64,000 nucleotides of DNA from Candidatus Trichofilum aggregatum (GCA_016716885.1 JADJUV010000173.1:1-64000), one strand, 5' to 3'; counted from the first letter of the stretch, positions 42,559 through 51,547 are shown. Numbers and translations are program-made. Notes: generated by a model from the letters alone, not told the origin.

Positions 42559-43704
42559 TTAGCTGAGGGTGCGGCCTTTCCATTGGCCGCGGCCGCGGAG
42601 CCGCCAAATGACCGACTGCCCGGCAATGATGGTCATTAGCCCTACCGAGAGAGGCATAAAAATGGTGTCCATGAGCCGTTGCCGGGTGAACCAGGCGGTC
42701 AGGCCGCGCAAGAGCAGACCCGCCAGCGCCAACATCAGCGGCCACAGCCCGCCACCCCCTAGCCACCACAACCAGGGCACGATGAATATCAACCCATGAA
42801 ACAGGGTGGACACGGCCAAAAACAGAATGCTGTTGCCATGTCCGGCCAGAATGTTTTTGGCAAACCCCGCCCGCACCTGCCCCCAATTCTCATACATGCG
42901 GCACAAAATTAATCCAGCCCCATCGGCCATGCGTAAACGGAACTGGTGCTGTTTGACCAGCCGGGCCAGGGCTACATCTTCCACCACGTTGTTGCGCACC
43001 GCTTCATGCCCACCGATGACCTGATACACCTTCCGGCGCAGGGCTAAACATTGCCCATTCGCGGCCGCGAACGCCGCCCACTGACTGTAATGCACCCCCA
43101 CCACCGGCAGGTAAGCCAAAATAGCCCAGGCCATGAGGGGAACGACCAGCCGCTCCCCCCAGGTGTGGGTGATCTGGGTGGGCCAGATGGTCGCGGCCGC
43201 GGCCTGTTCATTCTCCATCAAATCTACCAGGGCGGTAATGGCGGTGGGCTGACATTGCACATCGGCATCCAGGAAGAGCAGAATCTCCCCCTGGGCGACC
43301 TGGGCCAGTTGGTGACAGGCCCAGTTTTTACCCAACCAGCCGGGGGGCAACGGTTGGCCTGAGTGCAAATGAAAACGGGGGTCGGCCGCGGCCGCGTGCC
43401 GGGCCACCTCGCCCGTGCCATCCTCAGATTGATCATCCAGCAGGTGAATATCCAGGTGGGGATAATCTTGGGCCAGCAATTGGCTCACCGTGCGGCCAAT
43501 CACCCTGGCCTCGTTGCGTGCCGGAATCAGCACGGAAACTGAAGGCATGAGGGACTTGCGCGGCCCGTCCAAATCAGTGGGCTTGAGGGGGCGTTTGATT
43601 TCCTGCCGACCCACACGCAAACGGGGAAAAAAGAGGAAATTGCTACCCAGCGTCAGGGCCAGGATAAGCAGGCTAAAGGTGATGAACAGGCCAGGCACAA
43701 GCAT
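42559..43704 (-). CDS. Family 2 glycosyltransferase, CruC/CrtQ-like, membrane-bound
   Basis: 381 residues. One N-terminal membrane helix and three or four C-terminal helices flank a GT-A catalytic domain with VSVLIPARNEARVIGRTV (about 55-72), LLDDQSEDGT, LLFLDADVQ (the DXD motif) and NNVVEDVALARLVKQH with the acidic base. This architecture matches carotenoid glycosyltransferases. Glycosylated carotenoids are common in Chloroflexota, but the substrate is inference. It is convergent with pyrE and next to plsY. Confidence 0.88.
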   Translation of the reverse strand: MLVPGLFITFSLLILALTLGSNFLFFPRLRVGRQEIKRPLKPTDLDGPRKSLMPSVSVLIPARNEARVIGRTVSQLLAQDYPHLDIHLLDDQSEDGTGEVARHAAAADPRFHLHSGQPLPPGWLGKNWACHQLAQVAQGEILLFLDADVQCQPTAITALVDLMENEQAAAATIWPTQITHTWGERLVVPLMAWAILAYLPVVGVHYSQWAAFAAANGQCLALRRKVYQVIGGHEAVRNNVVEDVALARLVKQHQFRLRMADGAGLILCRMYENWGQVRAGFAKNILAGHGNSILFLAVSTLFHGLIFIVPWLWWLGGGGLWPLMLALAGLLLRGLTAWFTRQRLMDTIFMPLSVGLMTIIAGQSVIWRLRGRGQWKGRTLS

Positions 43705-43765
43705 GATGGGGAATTTTAACCACAGATTACACAGATGTACGCCGATTTTTCAGCTTTATCCGCGG

Positions 43766-44344
43766 TTATTTTCGGCGCAACTGCGGCCGCACCCGCAGTT
43801 CTTCGTGCTGTTTAATCAGGAGTACACCAATCTGGGCTACCATCGCCCCCACCAGCACCCCATCCCCCAGCCAGAACCAGATAACCGGCAAGAGCAGGAA
43901 CAAGGTGATGAGCACGGCCCAACCGGATGGTTTGATCAGTAATGACCACAGGATGAGCAACAGCATGGATACCAGGGGAATTTGCCACAAGGTAAGGCCG
44001 ATCCAGGTGCCGAACGCGGCCGCAATGGCTTTACCCCCTTTCCCTTGCAAAAAAGGGGAAAAGGCATGACCCGCCACTGGAGCCACGGCAATCAAAATCG
44101 CTTCCCACCCCTGCCAGCCATACACCTGATAGGCTAACCCCACCGGCAACGCCCCCTTGCTAATATCCAGAGCCAGAGCCAGCGTAAACCAAAAAAATCC
44201 CCCCGCCCGCAACACATTGGTGGCTCCCGGATTCTTGTCGCCGTAGCGGGTAATATCCTGCCCCAAGACCAGTCGGCCAATCAGAGGCGAAAAGGGAATC
44301 GCCCCCAGCATAAATCCCACCACTATCCAAAAGATTACCGCCAT
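43766..44344 (-). CDS. plsY: Acyl-phosphate glycerol-3-phosphate acyltransferase
   Basis: 192 residues, integral membrane protein with five predicted helices. Marks are GAIPFSPLIGRLV, the acyl-phosphate and G3P motif DKNPGATNVLRAGG and GHAFSPFLQGKGGKAIAAAFG. It makes lysophosphatidic acid, the first step of phospholipid synthesis. It lies upstream of the glycosyltransferase and could be co-transcribed with it. Confidence 0.95.
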   Translation of the reverse strand: MAVIFWIVVGFMLGAIPFSPLIGRLVLGQDITRYGDKNPGATNVLRAGGFFWFTLALALDISKGALPVGLAYQVYGWQGWEAILIAVAPVAGHAFSPFLQGKGGKAIAAAFGTWIGLTLWQIPLVSMLLLILWSLLIKPSGWAVLITLFLLLPVIWFWLGDGVLVGAMVAQIGVLLIKQHEELRVRPQLRRK

Positions 44345-44353
44345 GGTGCACCG

Positions 44354-44398
44354 TTTTGAGTTTCGAGTTGCGAGTTTTGAGTTTCGAGTTGCCGATTT
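44354..44398. repeat. GAGTTTCGAGTT tandem words, family H
   Basis: TGAGTTTCGAGTTGCGAGTT repeats directly upstream of the plsY start. The same words form the tail of the CrtI-like ORF at 54428-54467. Confidence 0.75.
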
Positions 44399-44603
44399 CG
44401 GCCTGGTTCAAGGAAGTTTTACAAGTTGTAGGACGATTTGGCAAATATGTTTCATTTCGGTTGAACGGGTCGGCATCTGGGGATTCATTGGGTTGAACAA
44501 TCAGTGCCTGGCACGGGCATCGCGGGCGCCCGGCCAGGCGAACCGGCGACGCCTATCACCGACAAGCTTGCCGCCCCCGTGCCGGCGACACCATATCACG
44601 ACG

Positions 44604-44711
44604 GCGACGCCTCTGATCACCGTGATCAAGGTCATCGTGACCTGGCGACGCCTCTGATCACCGTGATCAAGGTCATCGTGACCTGGCGACGCCTCTGATC
44701 ACCGTGATCAA
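44604..44711. repeat. 41-bp tandem repeat with TGATCA palindromes, about 2.6 copies
   Basis: The unit CGACGCCTCTGATCACCGTG-ATCAAGGTCATCGTGACCTGG begins at 44605, 44646 and 44687. The internal TGATCACCGTGATCA is a near-perfect palindrome. It lies in the 525-bp gap 44345-44869, which otherwise holds repeat words, a terminator and no convincing gene. The short ORFs that cross it are simply translations of the repeat. Confidence 0.9.
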
Positions 44712-44738
44712 AAAAGCCCCGGTAATAACCAGGGCTTA
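44710..44738 (-). terminator. Rho-independent terminator for the YceI gene
   Basis: On the minus strand AAGCCCTGG pairs with CCGGGGCTT (one mismatch) around TTATTA and is followed by a run of T. It is about 130 bp past the YceI stop. Confidence 0.65.
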
Positions 44739-44815
44739 TTTGATCGTGTCCTTACCCCTGTTACGGGGAAAACACCGTTGAACAGCAAGAGAGTAAGAGA
44801 ATGTGAAATTAGACT

Positions 44816-44868
44816 CAATCTCCCAATCTCTCAGTCTCTCAGTCTCTCAATCTCCCAGTCTCCCAATC
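44816..44868. repeat. CTCTCAGTCTC decamer array, family D
   Basis: ATCTCCCAATCTCTCAGTCT and CTCAGTCTCTCAATCTCCC run up to the YceI stop codon. Confidence 0.8.
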
Positions 44869-44869
44869 C

Positions 44870-45550
44870 CTACGACGCATTGGCGATAAATTCGATGGTC
44901 AATTCAACCTCTTCCTCAACATTAGCCACATTGGGCACACTGGGAATTTGCAGATCAAAATCCCCCCGGTTAACGATGGCGGTGGCCGTTCCTGACAGTT
45001 GCGTTTCCGAGACGACGGTGGCAGTCACATTAAACACGACCGGCTGAGTTATGTCACGGATGGTCAGATCACCCGAAATAGTGAAACTAACCGATTCACC
45101 TACCACAGCACTCGCGGGCAACCCATTAACCAGCGTGGGGGTAAAGGTGATGAATTCAAATTCACCCGTCTCCAGAATTCGGTTTTGCATGGTGCGCGTG
45201 CGCATGTTGTTGTCGGTGGTTAGGCCACGGGCGTTGATCTGGATAACACCCACCTGGGCCGTGGATAAATCGGCCAGATTGACGGCGATTTCGCCCGCTA
45301 CCTGGTTGGTGGTTCCCACAACTGTTTTGGGCTGGCCCATCAACTCTTCATCCAGAGCAAACGTCACGGTCGAGTCGGTTGAACTGATCTGGTAGGTGCG
45401 GAGCGCGGCCGCGTCCGTGGAACTGCTCGTGTCCAGGGTTGCCGCCTCAATGGGGGCACTGGCTTCTTCCGGTTCACTCAGCGTGCCACAAGCCACCAAC
45501 CCCATCACCAACACCAGTAACAACAACAAATATTTACCTTGATTTTTCAT
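44870..45550 (-). CDS. YceI-family lipoprotein
   Basis: 226 residues. A lipoprotein signal ends at Cys21 (MGLVAC). The C-terminal YceI lipocalin-like barrel (about 52-226) has YQISSTDSTVTFALDEELMG, INARGLTTDN, MQNRILETGEFEFITFTPT and the strand GDLTIRDITQPVVFNV. YceI proteins bind isoprenoid or lipid ligands such as polyprenyl chains in the cell envelope. It is a single-gene unit with a downstream terminator. Confidence 0.92.
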   Translation of the reverse strand: MKNQGKYLLLLLVLVMGLVACGTLSEPEEASAPIEAATLDTSSSTDAAALRTYQISSTDSTVTFALDEELMGQPKTVVGTTNQVAGEIAVNLADLSTAQVGVIQINARGLTTDNNMRTRTMQNRILETGEFEFITFTPTLVNGLPASAVVGESVSFTISGDLTIRDITQPVVFNVTATVVSETQLSGTATAIVNRGDFDLQIPSVPNVANVEEEVELTIEFIANAS

Positions 45551-45611
45551 TCTTCTTGTTCCTTATTTAAGATATAGCTGCAGAAAATCATTGGGGTTTC
45601 GTGGGTGGCGG

Positions 45612-45663
45612 CTTTGGGGGGGGCGGGCCGCCCCCCCCCCCACCGAAAAAAAAAAAAAAAAAA
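45612..45663. other. Homopolymer block G/C then A
   Basis: A run of eight G, then a run of about 13 C, and then about 19 consecutive A, between the YceI start and the next gene. The G and C runs can pair. Such extreme runs are uncommon in a bacterial chromosome and easily miscounted in sequencing; the base count here should not be trusted. Confidence 0.8.
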
Positions 45664-45719
45664 CTTTTTCTTGAAGCTATCGTTTGTTAACAACTCCTCA
45701 TTTTACCCAATAATCGTGA

Positions 45720-46160
45720 CTAAAGGTCGTGCGTCTCGGTTTTAGGTTCTACCTTTTCACCAATCCGGGCTTCTGCCAGAGATATGTCTTCTGGGGATGA
45801 GGGGGGGGCAGATGGGGTGGATGCCCGCGGCCGCAACCGTTTCACCACGGCTTGCCCCCCTACAACGGCCGCTATCACCAGGCTAATGGGGATAAGGGTC
45901 CGGGCAAACGAGGCCAGCCCGAAGAAAGAAAATCCACCCTCATCATGATCACGCCCGCGGCCGCGACCCCCTTCAGAAAATTCAGGCCGGTCACCATCAG
46001 GAAACCCTTCCCTGCCCTCAAAATCAAATCCGCCCCGCGCCCCTTCAGCCCCAAAGCGGCTGGTTTGGTTGGCCCCAACCGCATAACCCGCCAACCAGGT
46101 CGCCGTCGCCACCAGGAGAGCGGCCAGAATAATAACGGTTAACCGAACGATTGTTTTCAT
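45720..46160 (-). CDS. Small two-helix membrane protein with Gly/Asp/Arg-rich linker
   Basis: 146 residues. An N-terminal helix (TVIILAALLVATATWLAGYA) is followed by an acidic Gly-rich linker (about 35-75) with GRGRGRDHDEGG, a second helix (about 84-103) and a Pro/Ser-rich tail. I do not recognise a family. Its start overlaps the stop of the DUF4405 gene by 4 bp, so the two are translated together and may form one membrane complex. Confidence 0.75.
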   Translation of the reverse strand: MKTIVRLTVIILAALLVATATWLAGYAVGANQTSRFGAEGARGGFDFEGREGFPDGDRPEFSEGGRGRGRDHDEGGFSFFGLASFARTLIPISLVIAAVVGGQAVVKRLRPRASTPSAPPSSPEDISLAEARIGEKVEPKTETHDL

Positions 46161-46726
46161 TTTCCACCTTCCATAATTTTCACAGCGACGATGTCTGGGG
46201 TTTGGGCGGGGATGCGGCCGCGAAACAGTCGCTTCACCGGTTGCCCGATATACCGCTTAAAGGCGTTGGTTATCCATTTCCAACTCAGCGCCAGGTGTAT
46301 CGCCACCATCCACAACACTAAGTCCGCCGTCAGGCTGTGTAGCTGACGCCAAAAAAAGTTTTCCGTGACAGAGATACCCAGTTGGGGCAAGGCCACCCGG
46401 GAAATCCAGATACCCGTAGCGATGACAATAACCATATCCACAAAGAGAGCGATATCCAGGAGGTAGCGCAAACGCTCCACCGCCGGTAGCTTCTTAAAAA
46501 TGCGCCGGGTAATGGCGACGATCCAGTTCCAGTGCCACAAAAGGTGGTAAATCAGGGCCACGCCCAAGGCGATGCCCAGCCATTCGTGGACGGGAATGCC
46601 AGTGAATCGGGTGTTCATATCCACGATAAAAGCGATAAATAAAACAATATCCAACCAGAAATTTTTGACGGTTTCGCTCAAGCCCCGCCGCTTTTGGGGC
46701 AGGCTGTTCACGGTGATGGTACTCAT
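46157..46726 (-). CDS. DUF4405 membrane protein (cytochrome b-like)
   Basis: 189 residues with four predicted helices. His residues in VHEWLGIALGVALIYHLLWH and LHSLTADLVLWMVAIHLALS are placed as in heme-b-binding helices of cytochrome-b-like or nitrate-reductase gamma proteins. DUF4405 function is unknown. The downstream membrane protein overlaps it by 4 bp. A role in electron transfer is plausible, but no partner enzyme is adjacent. Confidence 0.85.
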   Translation of the reverse strand: MSTITVNSLPQKRRGLSETVKNFWLDIVLFIAFIVDMNTRFTGIPVHEWLGIALGVALIYHLLWHWNWIVAITRRIFKKLPAVERLRYLLDIALFVDMVIVIATGIWISRVALPQLGISVTENFFWRQLHSLTADLVLWMVAIHLALSWKWITNAFKRYIGQPVKRLFRGRIPAQTPDIVAVKIMEGGK

Positions 46727-46946
46727 ACGGTGCTCCTCAAATGAAAATTAGAACGAGAGCGAAAGTCGAACTATGTCGTCTTCAACTCTGTCCTCTGTGC
46801 TTCGGAGATGATAGAGCGAACCTGTTCAGAAAATATGAAGGGATGATTTAGATGTGCTTAAACCTGGAGTTTAGAGCAAGAGGAGAGAGCGAGAGGAAAT
46901 TACTCTGGAAAACCCTCTAGCTCTGGCTCTGAACTCTAAACTCAAG

Positions 46947-48485
46947 TTAAACGGGGAGATGGGGGATTTCACGTTTGAGGATTTTGCCCGCGGCGGAGAT
47001 GGGCAGACTCGCCACAATGACCACCTGGCGGGGGACTTTGTAGCGGGCTAAACGGGCCTTTAGATGAGTGAGGAGTTCGTCGGGGGTCGCGGCCGCGTTC
47101 TTTTTTAGTACCACATACGCCTGCCCCACCTCGCCCCATTTGGCATCCGGCAGGCCAATCACGGCACACATCTGCACCGCCGGATGCTGGTACAACACCG
47201 CCTCAATCTCCGTCGGGTACACATTCTCCCCGCCGGAGATAAACATATCCTTTTTGCGATCCACAATGGTGAAATACCATTCGTCATCGTAGCGGGCCAG
47301 ATCACCGGTGTGGAACCAGCCTTCGTCGTCTATGACTTCGGCCGCGGCCGCGGGGTTATTGAAATAACCAGATGACATGCTTGGCCCTTTCAGCAGTAAC
47401 TCCCCCACTTCATTCGGGCCAAGCGGGCGGTTGTCGTTATCCACGATGCGGGCGTCCACATAAAAGTTGGGGCGGCCAATGCTCCCCGCCTTACGAATGG
47501 CATCTTCGGGAGCCAACGCAAAAATACCAGGGCCAAATTCGGTCATGCCGAACCCTTGTTTGAAACGGATACCTTTCTCCTGGGTGTATTGCTCCACCAG
47601 GGGCACGGGCAACGGCGCACCACCACTGGTGCAGAAGCGCAAAGAGCTAAGATTGGCCGTGGTCCAATTGGGGGCCATCGTCAGGGTCTGGTACATGGTG
47701 GGCACGCCCGCAAACACCGTCACCTGCTCCTGCTCAATGAGGCTGAGCACCTGCGCCGGATCAAACTGGCGCACCAAAATCGTGGTGCCGCCCAAAATGA
47801 CATTGGGCAGGGTGTAGACGAAAAGGCCACCGGTATGGAAAAGGGGAAAGACGTTCAGGTAGGTGTCGTCGTGGTGCAGGTCGTGGATGATGGTATTCAG
47901 GCTGTTCCAGGCGATCATGCGGTGGGTGATTTGTGCCCCTTTGGGCAAACCCGTCGTGCCGCCGGTAAATATGAGGGCTACCCTATCTTCTGCCTGTACC
48001 TGTTCATTGAAGACGGACGTGCTGGCTGAGGCTTGCACGGTGGCTTCAAAGGGGAAACTGCCGGGTACACCGTCGCCTTCGAGGTGCAAAAAATGGGTCA
48101 GCGACGCGGCCGCGCCATCCCCTTGTATCTGTTGCACCGCCTCACGGAAATCGTCGGAGTAGATGAGAACGCGGGGCGTGGTGTTGGCAATAATGCCAGC
48201 CAATTCGCGCCAGTGCAGCCGCCAGTTCAGGGCGGTGTGGATGGCGCCCAGTTTGCCGCAGGCGAAGAAACAATCCAGATGCTCCACCCCATCACGGGCC
48301 AGAATAGCGACCCGATCACCGGGCTGGATCGCGGCCGCGTCTCTGAACCAGTTCGCCAGTTGGTTGGCGCGTTCATTCAATTGGGCATAACTCAGCCGCC
48401 AGGCTGGCTCCTTGCCCGCGTCCACAATCGCCACTTTATCCGGGGAATAAATCGCCCGCCGTCCGAGATAATCACCAATGTACAT
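46947..48485 (-). CDS. Acyl-CoA synthetase / AMP-dependent ligase
   Basis: About 512 residues. The adenylation motifs are FTGGTTGLPKGAQITH (A3) and GFGMTEFGPGIFAL (A5), then DEGWFHTGDLARYDD (A7) and DRKKDMFISGGENVYPTEIE (A8), with a C-terminal lysine in GKILKREI. It should activate a carboxylic acid as its CoA thioester. The start at 48485 (MYIGDYLGRRAIY) is preferred; the longer ORF runs through a repeat array and is not credible. It is last in the SDR-hydrolase-KAS-ligase set. Confidence 0.93.
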   Translation of the reverse strand: MYIGDYLGRRAIYSPDKVAIVDAGKEPAWRLSYAQLNERANQLANWFRDAAAIQPGDRVAILARDGVEHLDCFFACGKLGAIHTALNWRLHWRELAGIIANTTPRVLIYSDDFREAVQQIQGDGAAASLTHFLHLEGDGVPGSFPFEATVQASASTSVFNEQVQAEDRVALIFTGGTTGLPKGAQITHRMIAWNSLNTIIHDLHHDDTYLNVFPLFHTGGLFVYTLPNVILGGTTILVRQFDPAQVLSLIEQEQVTVFAGVPTMYQTLTMAPNWTTANLSSLRFCTSGGAPLPVPLVEQYTQEKGIRFKQGFGMTEFGPGIFALAPEDAIRKAGSIGRPNFYVDARIVDNDNRPLGPNEVGELLLKGPSMSSGYFNNPAAAAEVIDDEGWFHTGDLARYDDEWYFTIVDRKKDMFISGGENVYPTEIEAVLYQHPAVQMCAVIGLPDAKWGEVGQAYVVLKKNAAATPDELLTHLKARLARYKVPRQVVIVASLPISAAGKILKREIPHLPV

Positions 48486-48493
48486 GTTTGAGT

Positions 48494-48591
48494 TAGCGAG
48501 AAGCTTGTCAGCCAGGAAGCTTGTCAGCTTGTCAGCCTGCAAGCTGAAATGCTGACCTGCTGAAATGCTGAGTTGCTGACCTGCTGAAATG
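48494..48591. repeat. CTTGTCAGCC / GCTGAAATGCTGA array, family F
   Basis: AAGCTTGTCAGCCAGGAAGC and then TGCTGACCTGCTGAAATGCT repeats. A second copy is at 5853-5939. Confidence 0.78.
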
Positions 48592-49593
48592 CTATTCCCC
48601 TTCCGTCCATCTCCACACATTACAGGCCAACGAAATGCCGCCGCCGCTGGCACAGAAGAGAACCGTGTCGCCGGGTCGCGGCCGCGAGGGTTGTTCCAGC
48701 GCATCATCCAGGGCCATCGGGATACAGGCCGAGCCAGTGTACCCCCATTTATCCATCACCCAATGGGTTTTGCTCAACGGCTGACCCAAAATGCCCATCA
48801 CCTGTTTGATGGTGTTGACGTTCAGTTGGGTGAAATAATACCAATCCACCTCGTCCAGTGTCAGGTTGGCTTTGGCGACCACCTGACGAATGAGGGCGGG
48901 CCATTGTTCGGCGTTGAAAGTGGCCGGGAATTTTTTGACGAACTGCACACGGGGCACGCCGCCATTGACCTCAACCGGCGTGGTTGGGCAGGTGACGCCG
49001 CCCGTATAAATGCCCAGGGCGTCATAAAATTGACCGCTGGCGACCGTTTTGCCCGCCAGAAAACCTGGCGTGTCCCCCGCGCCCAAAACGACCGCCCCCG
49101 CCCCATCGGCAAACAGGGTGCAGGTGCGGTGGTCAGTGTAATCCACGTAGCGGGTCATGCCATACGCCCCCACCACCAGAATGTAACGCATGTCCACATC
49201 GGTCATGATTTGCCGCGCCCCAATGTCGAGGGCGGTTACCCAGGCGGCGCAGGCGCAATTGACATCGAATGTGCCGGCATTCACGGCCCCTAGTTTGTCC
49301 TGCAACACCGTGGCCGTGGCCGGGCTGATGTAGTCGGGGGTATCGGTTGCCACGATGATGAGGTCCAGATCGGCCGGTTGGATGTGGGCACGTTCCAGGG
49401 CTTGTCGCGCGGCCGCGGCCGCCAGATCACTGGTCGTCTGTTCCGGGGCCATGACGTGGCGCTGGTGGATGCCCACATTCTCCACCAACCAATCAGAGAC
49501 AGGCCGGTTGAGCAGGGTGTCGAAGTAGCTGTTGGGTAACATTTTGACCGGCACATAACGGCCGGTGCTGAGGATTTGAGCGTAACGAGACAT
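48592..49593 (-). CDS. KAS III-like enzyme lacking the canonical His and Asn
   Basis: 333 residues, thiolase fold. The nucleophile aligns to Cys115 in FDVNCACAAWVTAL. At the FabH His-containing site, where PHQANxR is expected, it reads YYFTQLNVNTIKQV. At the Asn site (GNTSAAS) it reads WGYTGSACIPMAL. So the residues that drive decarboxylative condensation are missing, and it may transfer acyl groups or condense another way. The start at 49593 (MSRYAQILST) is chosen because upstream codons come from a repeat array. It lies between a hydrolase and an acyl-CoA ligase gene. Confidence 0.88.
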   Translation of the reverse strand: MSRYAQILSTGRYVPVKMLPNSYFDTLLNRPVSDWLVENVGIHQRHVMAPEQTTSDLAAAAARQALERAHIQPADLDLIIVATDTPDYISPATATVLQDKLGAVNAGTFDVNCACAAWVTALDIGARQIMTDVDMRYILVVGAYGMTRYVDYTDHRTCTLFADGAGAVVLGAGDTPGFLAGKTVASGQFYDALGIYTGGVTCPTTPVEVNGGVPRVQFVKKFPATFNAEQWPALIRQVVAKANLTLDEVDWYYFTQLNVNTIKQVMGILGQPLSKTHWVMDKWGYTGSACIPMALDDALEQPSRPRPGDTVLFCASGGGISLACNVWRWTEGE

Positions 49594-49611
49594 AGTGGAA
49601 TGGGGAGGGAA

Positions 49612-49676
49612 GAGACTAAGAGACTGAGAGACTGAGAGACTGAGAGATTGGAGCAATCTCTCAGTCTCTCAATCTC
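49612..49676. repeat. GAGACTGAGA / CTCAGTCTCT hairpin, family D
   Basis: AGACTGAGAGACTGAGAGAC is followed by the inverted CTCTCAGTCTCTCAATCTCC, giving a self-complementary array. Confidence 0.82.
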
Positions 49677-49697
49677 CTTCTGCTTCTGCTTATTTTG

Positions 49698-50504
49698 TTA
49701 TTGAACCCACTGAACGATGGTGCTGACGGTCGCGGCCGCGTCTTCAATGGGGAAGATGTGGCCGACGTTGGGTAAGATAATCGTCTGGGCGTGCGGTAGC
49801 CTGGCCTGGAACAGGTCGGCGTTGCCAGGGGGCACAACCATGTCGTGTTCACCAAAAAGGATGAGGGTAGGGACATGGTTCGCGGCCGCGTGTGCCTCAA
49901 TTTGCGCCTCACTCCAACTGGCTGTGCCTGCTCCAGCCATTAGTTGGGCTGTGTAATTAGCCGGGGGAACCGGGTTGGTCAGGCGATAATCAATGAGTTC
50001 CTGGACGATCTGGCTATACCGTTCAGCGAAACCGGGAGCCGTGGCCACACCAATACCTCGTTGAATCACCTCAGCCGGATCACCCGTGCGGTTGGTCATC
50101 ACCGCCATCGCCTGAGCCGTGATGGGGATCACCTTCATGCCCCCCAGGTTGGTGCTGGCCAAGATGAGCCGCCCCACCAGTTCCGGGCGGCTGTAAACGA
50201 GCTTTTGGGCAATGTAACCCCCGAGAGAATGGCCCAACACCGTCGCGCCGGTCAACCCCAACGTTTCCATCAACCCGGCGGTATCAGCCGCCAGTTGGTC
50301 AATGGTGTACGGGCCAGCCGGTTTGTCACTGCCACCCGCCCCCCGGTTGTCGAAGGTGGTGACGGTAAAATGTTCAGCTAACCCCGGCACGATTTTGTGC
50401 CAAAACCAGCCGCCATACCCCAGGCCAGCAATCAGCAAAATATGTGGCCCAGAGCCGCTTTGTTCATACGCCAATGTGAGACCGTTGCTTGGTAATGTAG
50501 GCAT
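49698..50504 (-). CDS. Alpha/beta hydrolase
   Basis: 268 residues. The oxyanion region is IAGLGYGGWFWHKI, the nucleophile elbow VLGHSLGGYIAQKL, the acid Asp in FGEHDMVVPPG and the His in LPNVGHIFPIE. It resembles 3-oxoadipate enol-lactonase or thioesterase-type members. Located between SDR and KAS-like genes on one strand, it could release or proofread acyl thioesters. That is inference. Confidence 0.92.
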   Translation of the reverse strand: MPTLPSNGLTLAYEQSGSGPHILLIAGLGYGGWFWHKIVPGLAEHFTVTTFDNRGAGGSDKPAGPYTIDQLAADTAGLMETLGLTGATVLGHSLGGYIAQKLVYSRPELVGRLILASTNLGGMKVIPITAQAMAVMTNRTGDPAEVIQRGIGVATAPGFAERYSQIVQELIDYRLTNPVPPANYTAQLMAGAGTASWSEAQIEAHAAANHVPTLILFGEHDMVVPPGNADLFQARLPHAQTIILPNVGHIFPIEDAAATVSTIVQWVQ

Positions 50505-50613
50505 GGGAACCTCGAGAGGAAATCTGGTGGGAACTGGTAGGAACTCGTGAAATTCTGGCCCCTACTGTGAAACCGTTACCTGAAACCCTGAAACCCTGAA
50601 ACTTGAAACCCCC

Positions 50614-51378
50614 TCACGTGCCAATCACAATCCCGCCATCTACCCGCAAGGTTTCGCCGGAGATGTAACCGGCGTCGTCTGAGGCCAGAAAGGCGTAGGC
50701 GTTGGCAATATCGGCCGGTGCTCCCAACCGTCCCAGAGGTGTATGTTCGCGCATTCCGGCCAGCACTTTTTCGGGCATAGCCGTCACCATTTCCGTGGCG
50801 ATGAAGCCAGGGGCAACCGCATTGACCCGAATGTTGTACCGGCCTAATTCTCGTGCCCACACTTTGGTCATGCCCACAACGGCCGATTTGGTCGCCACGT
50901 AGTTGGTCTGACCAAAGTTGCCATCCAGCCCCACGATAGATGAGGCATTGAGAATGACACCCCCACCCTGGCGTGTCATGTGGGGAACAACCGCCTGGGT
51001 GCAGTTGAAAACGCCTTTGAGGTTGACATTGATCACCAGATCAAAATCGGCTTCGGACATCTGTTTGACCACTTCGCCATCTTTCATTTTGACCAGTTGG
51101 CCGTCGCGCAGGATGCCCGCGTTGTTGACCAGGACATCCACCCGCCCTTTTTGGGCCACCACCTCATCCACCCAGGCCCGCACTTCGGCCTGGTCGGCGA
51201 CGTTGACCGGGTGAAAGAGGTGTTGGGGACCGAGCGCGGCCGCAAGTTCGCGGCCGCGTACCTCATTGACATCACACAAGGCCAGAATGGCCCCTTCCTG
51301 AGCAAACTTTTCGGCGGTGGCTCGGCCAATGCCCGCGGCCGCGCCAGTGATCAGACAAACTTTGTTGAGTAAACGCAT
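50614..51378 (-). CDS. Short-chain dehydrogenase, 3-oxoacyl-ACP/CoA reductase-like
   Basis: 254 residues of the FabG/PhaB type. The NAD(P)-binding motif is LITGAAAGIGRATAEKFA, the NNAG motif VLVNNAGILRDG, the catalytic Ser in LNASSIVGLDG and the YxxxK motif YVATKSAVVG. The C-terminus reads FLASDDAGYISGETLRVDGG. It reduces a 3-oxoacyl thioester with NADPH in homologues. It is first in order in a four-gene acyl-modification set on the minus strand. Confidence 0.94.
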   Translation of the reverse strand: MRLLNKVCLITGAAAGIGRATAEKFAQEGAILALCDVNEVRGRELAAALGPQHLFHPVNVADQAEVRAWVDEVVAQKGRVDVLVNNAGILRDGQLVKMKDGEVVKQMSEADFDLVINVNLKGVFNCTQAVVPHMTRQGGGVILNASSIVGLDGNFGQTNYVATKSAVVGMTKVWARELGRYNIRVNAVAPGFIATEMVTAMPEKVLAGMREHTPLGRLGAPADIANAYAFLASDDAGYISGETLRVDGGIVIGT

Positions 51379-51547
51379 GGTAATTTCCCGTGAGAAATAG
51401 TGACCAGTTGCTGGTGAAAAGTCACCCGTAACCGGTTATCAGTAAGTTATGGGGGTAAGGGTAGATTAGTCTGGGGAAGTTACAAATGAGGTACAAACAA
51501 AGAGGTATAGCTTCACTTAGTAATCGTCCAAAAACAAGTTCCAACCA

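Noticed and set aside
44504..44698. Short ORF MPGTGIAGARPGEP...
   Set aside because: It translates the 41-bp tandem repeat and a repeat word; there is no ribosome site and no compositional sign of coding.
44604..44711. CRISPR array
   Set aside because: The units are contiguous with no spacers, there are no cas genes, and the period is a simple tandem duplication.
48486..48707. Extended N-terminus of the acyl-CoA ligase
   Set aside because: The extra 74 residues translate a CTTGTCAGC repeat array and part of the KAS-like gene; the ATG at 48485 fits the family.
46947..51378. OleABCD olefin cluster
   Set aside because: The gene types match loosely, but the KAS-like enzyme lacks OleA's catalytic His/Asn and the SDR is the short classical type, not the OleD type.
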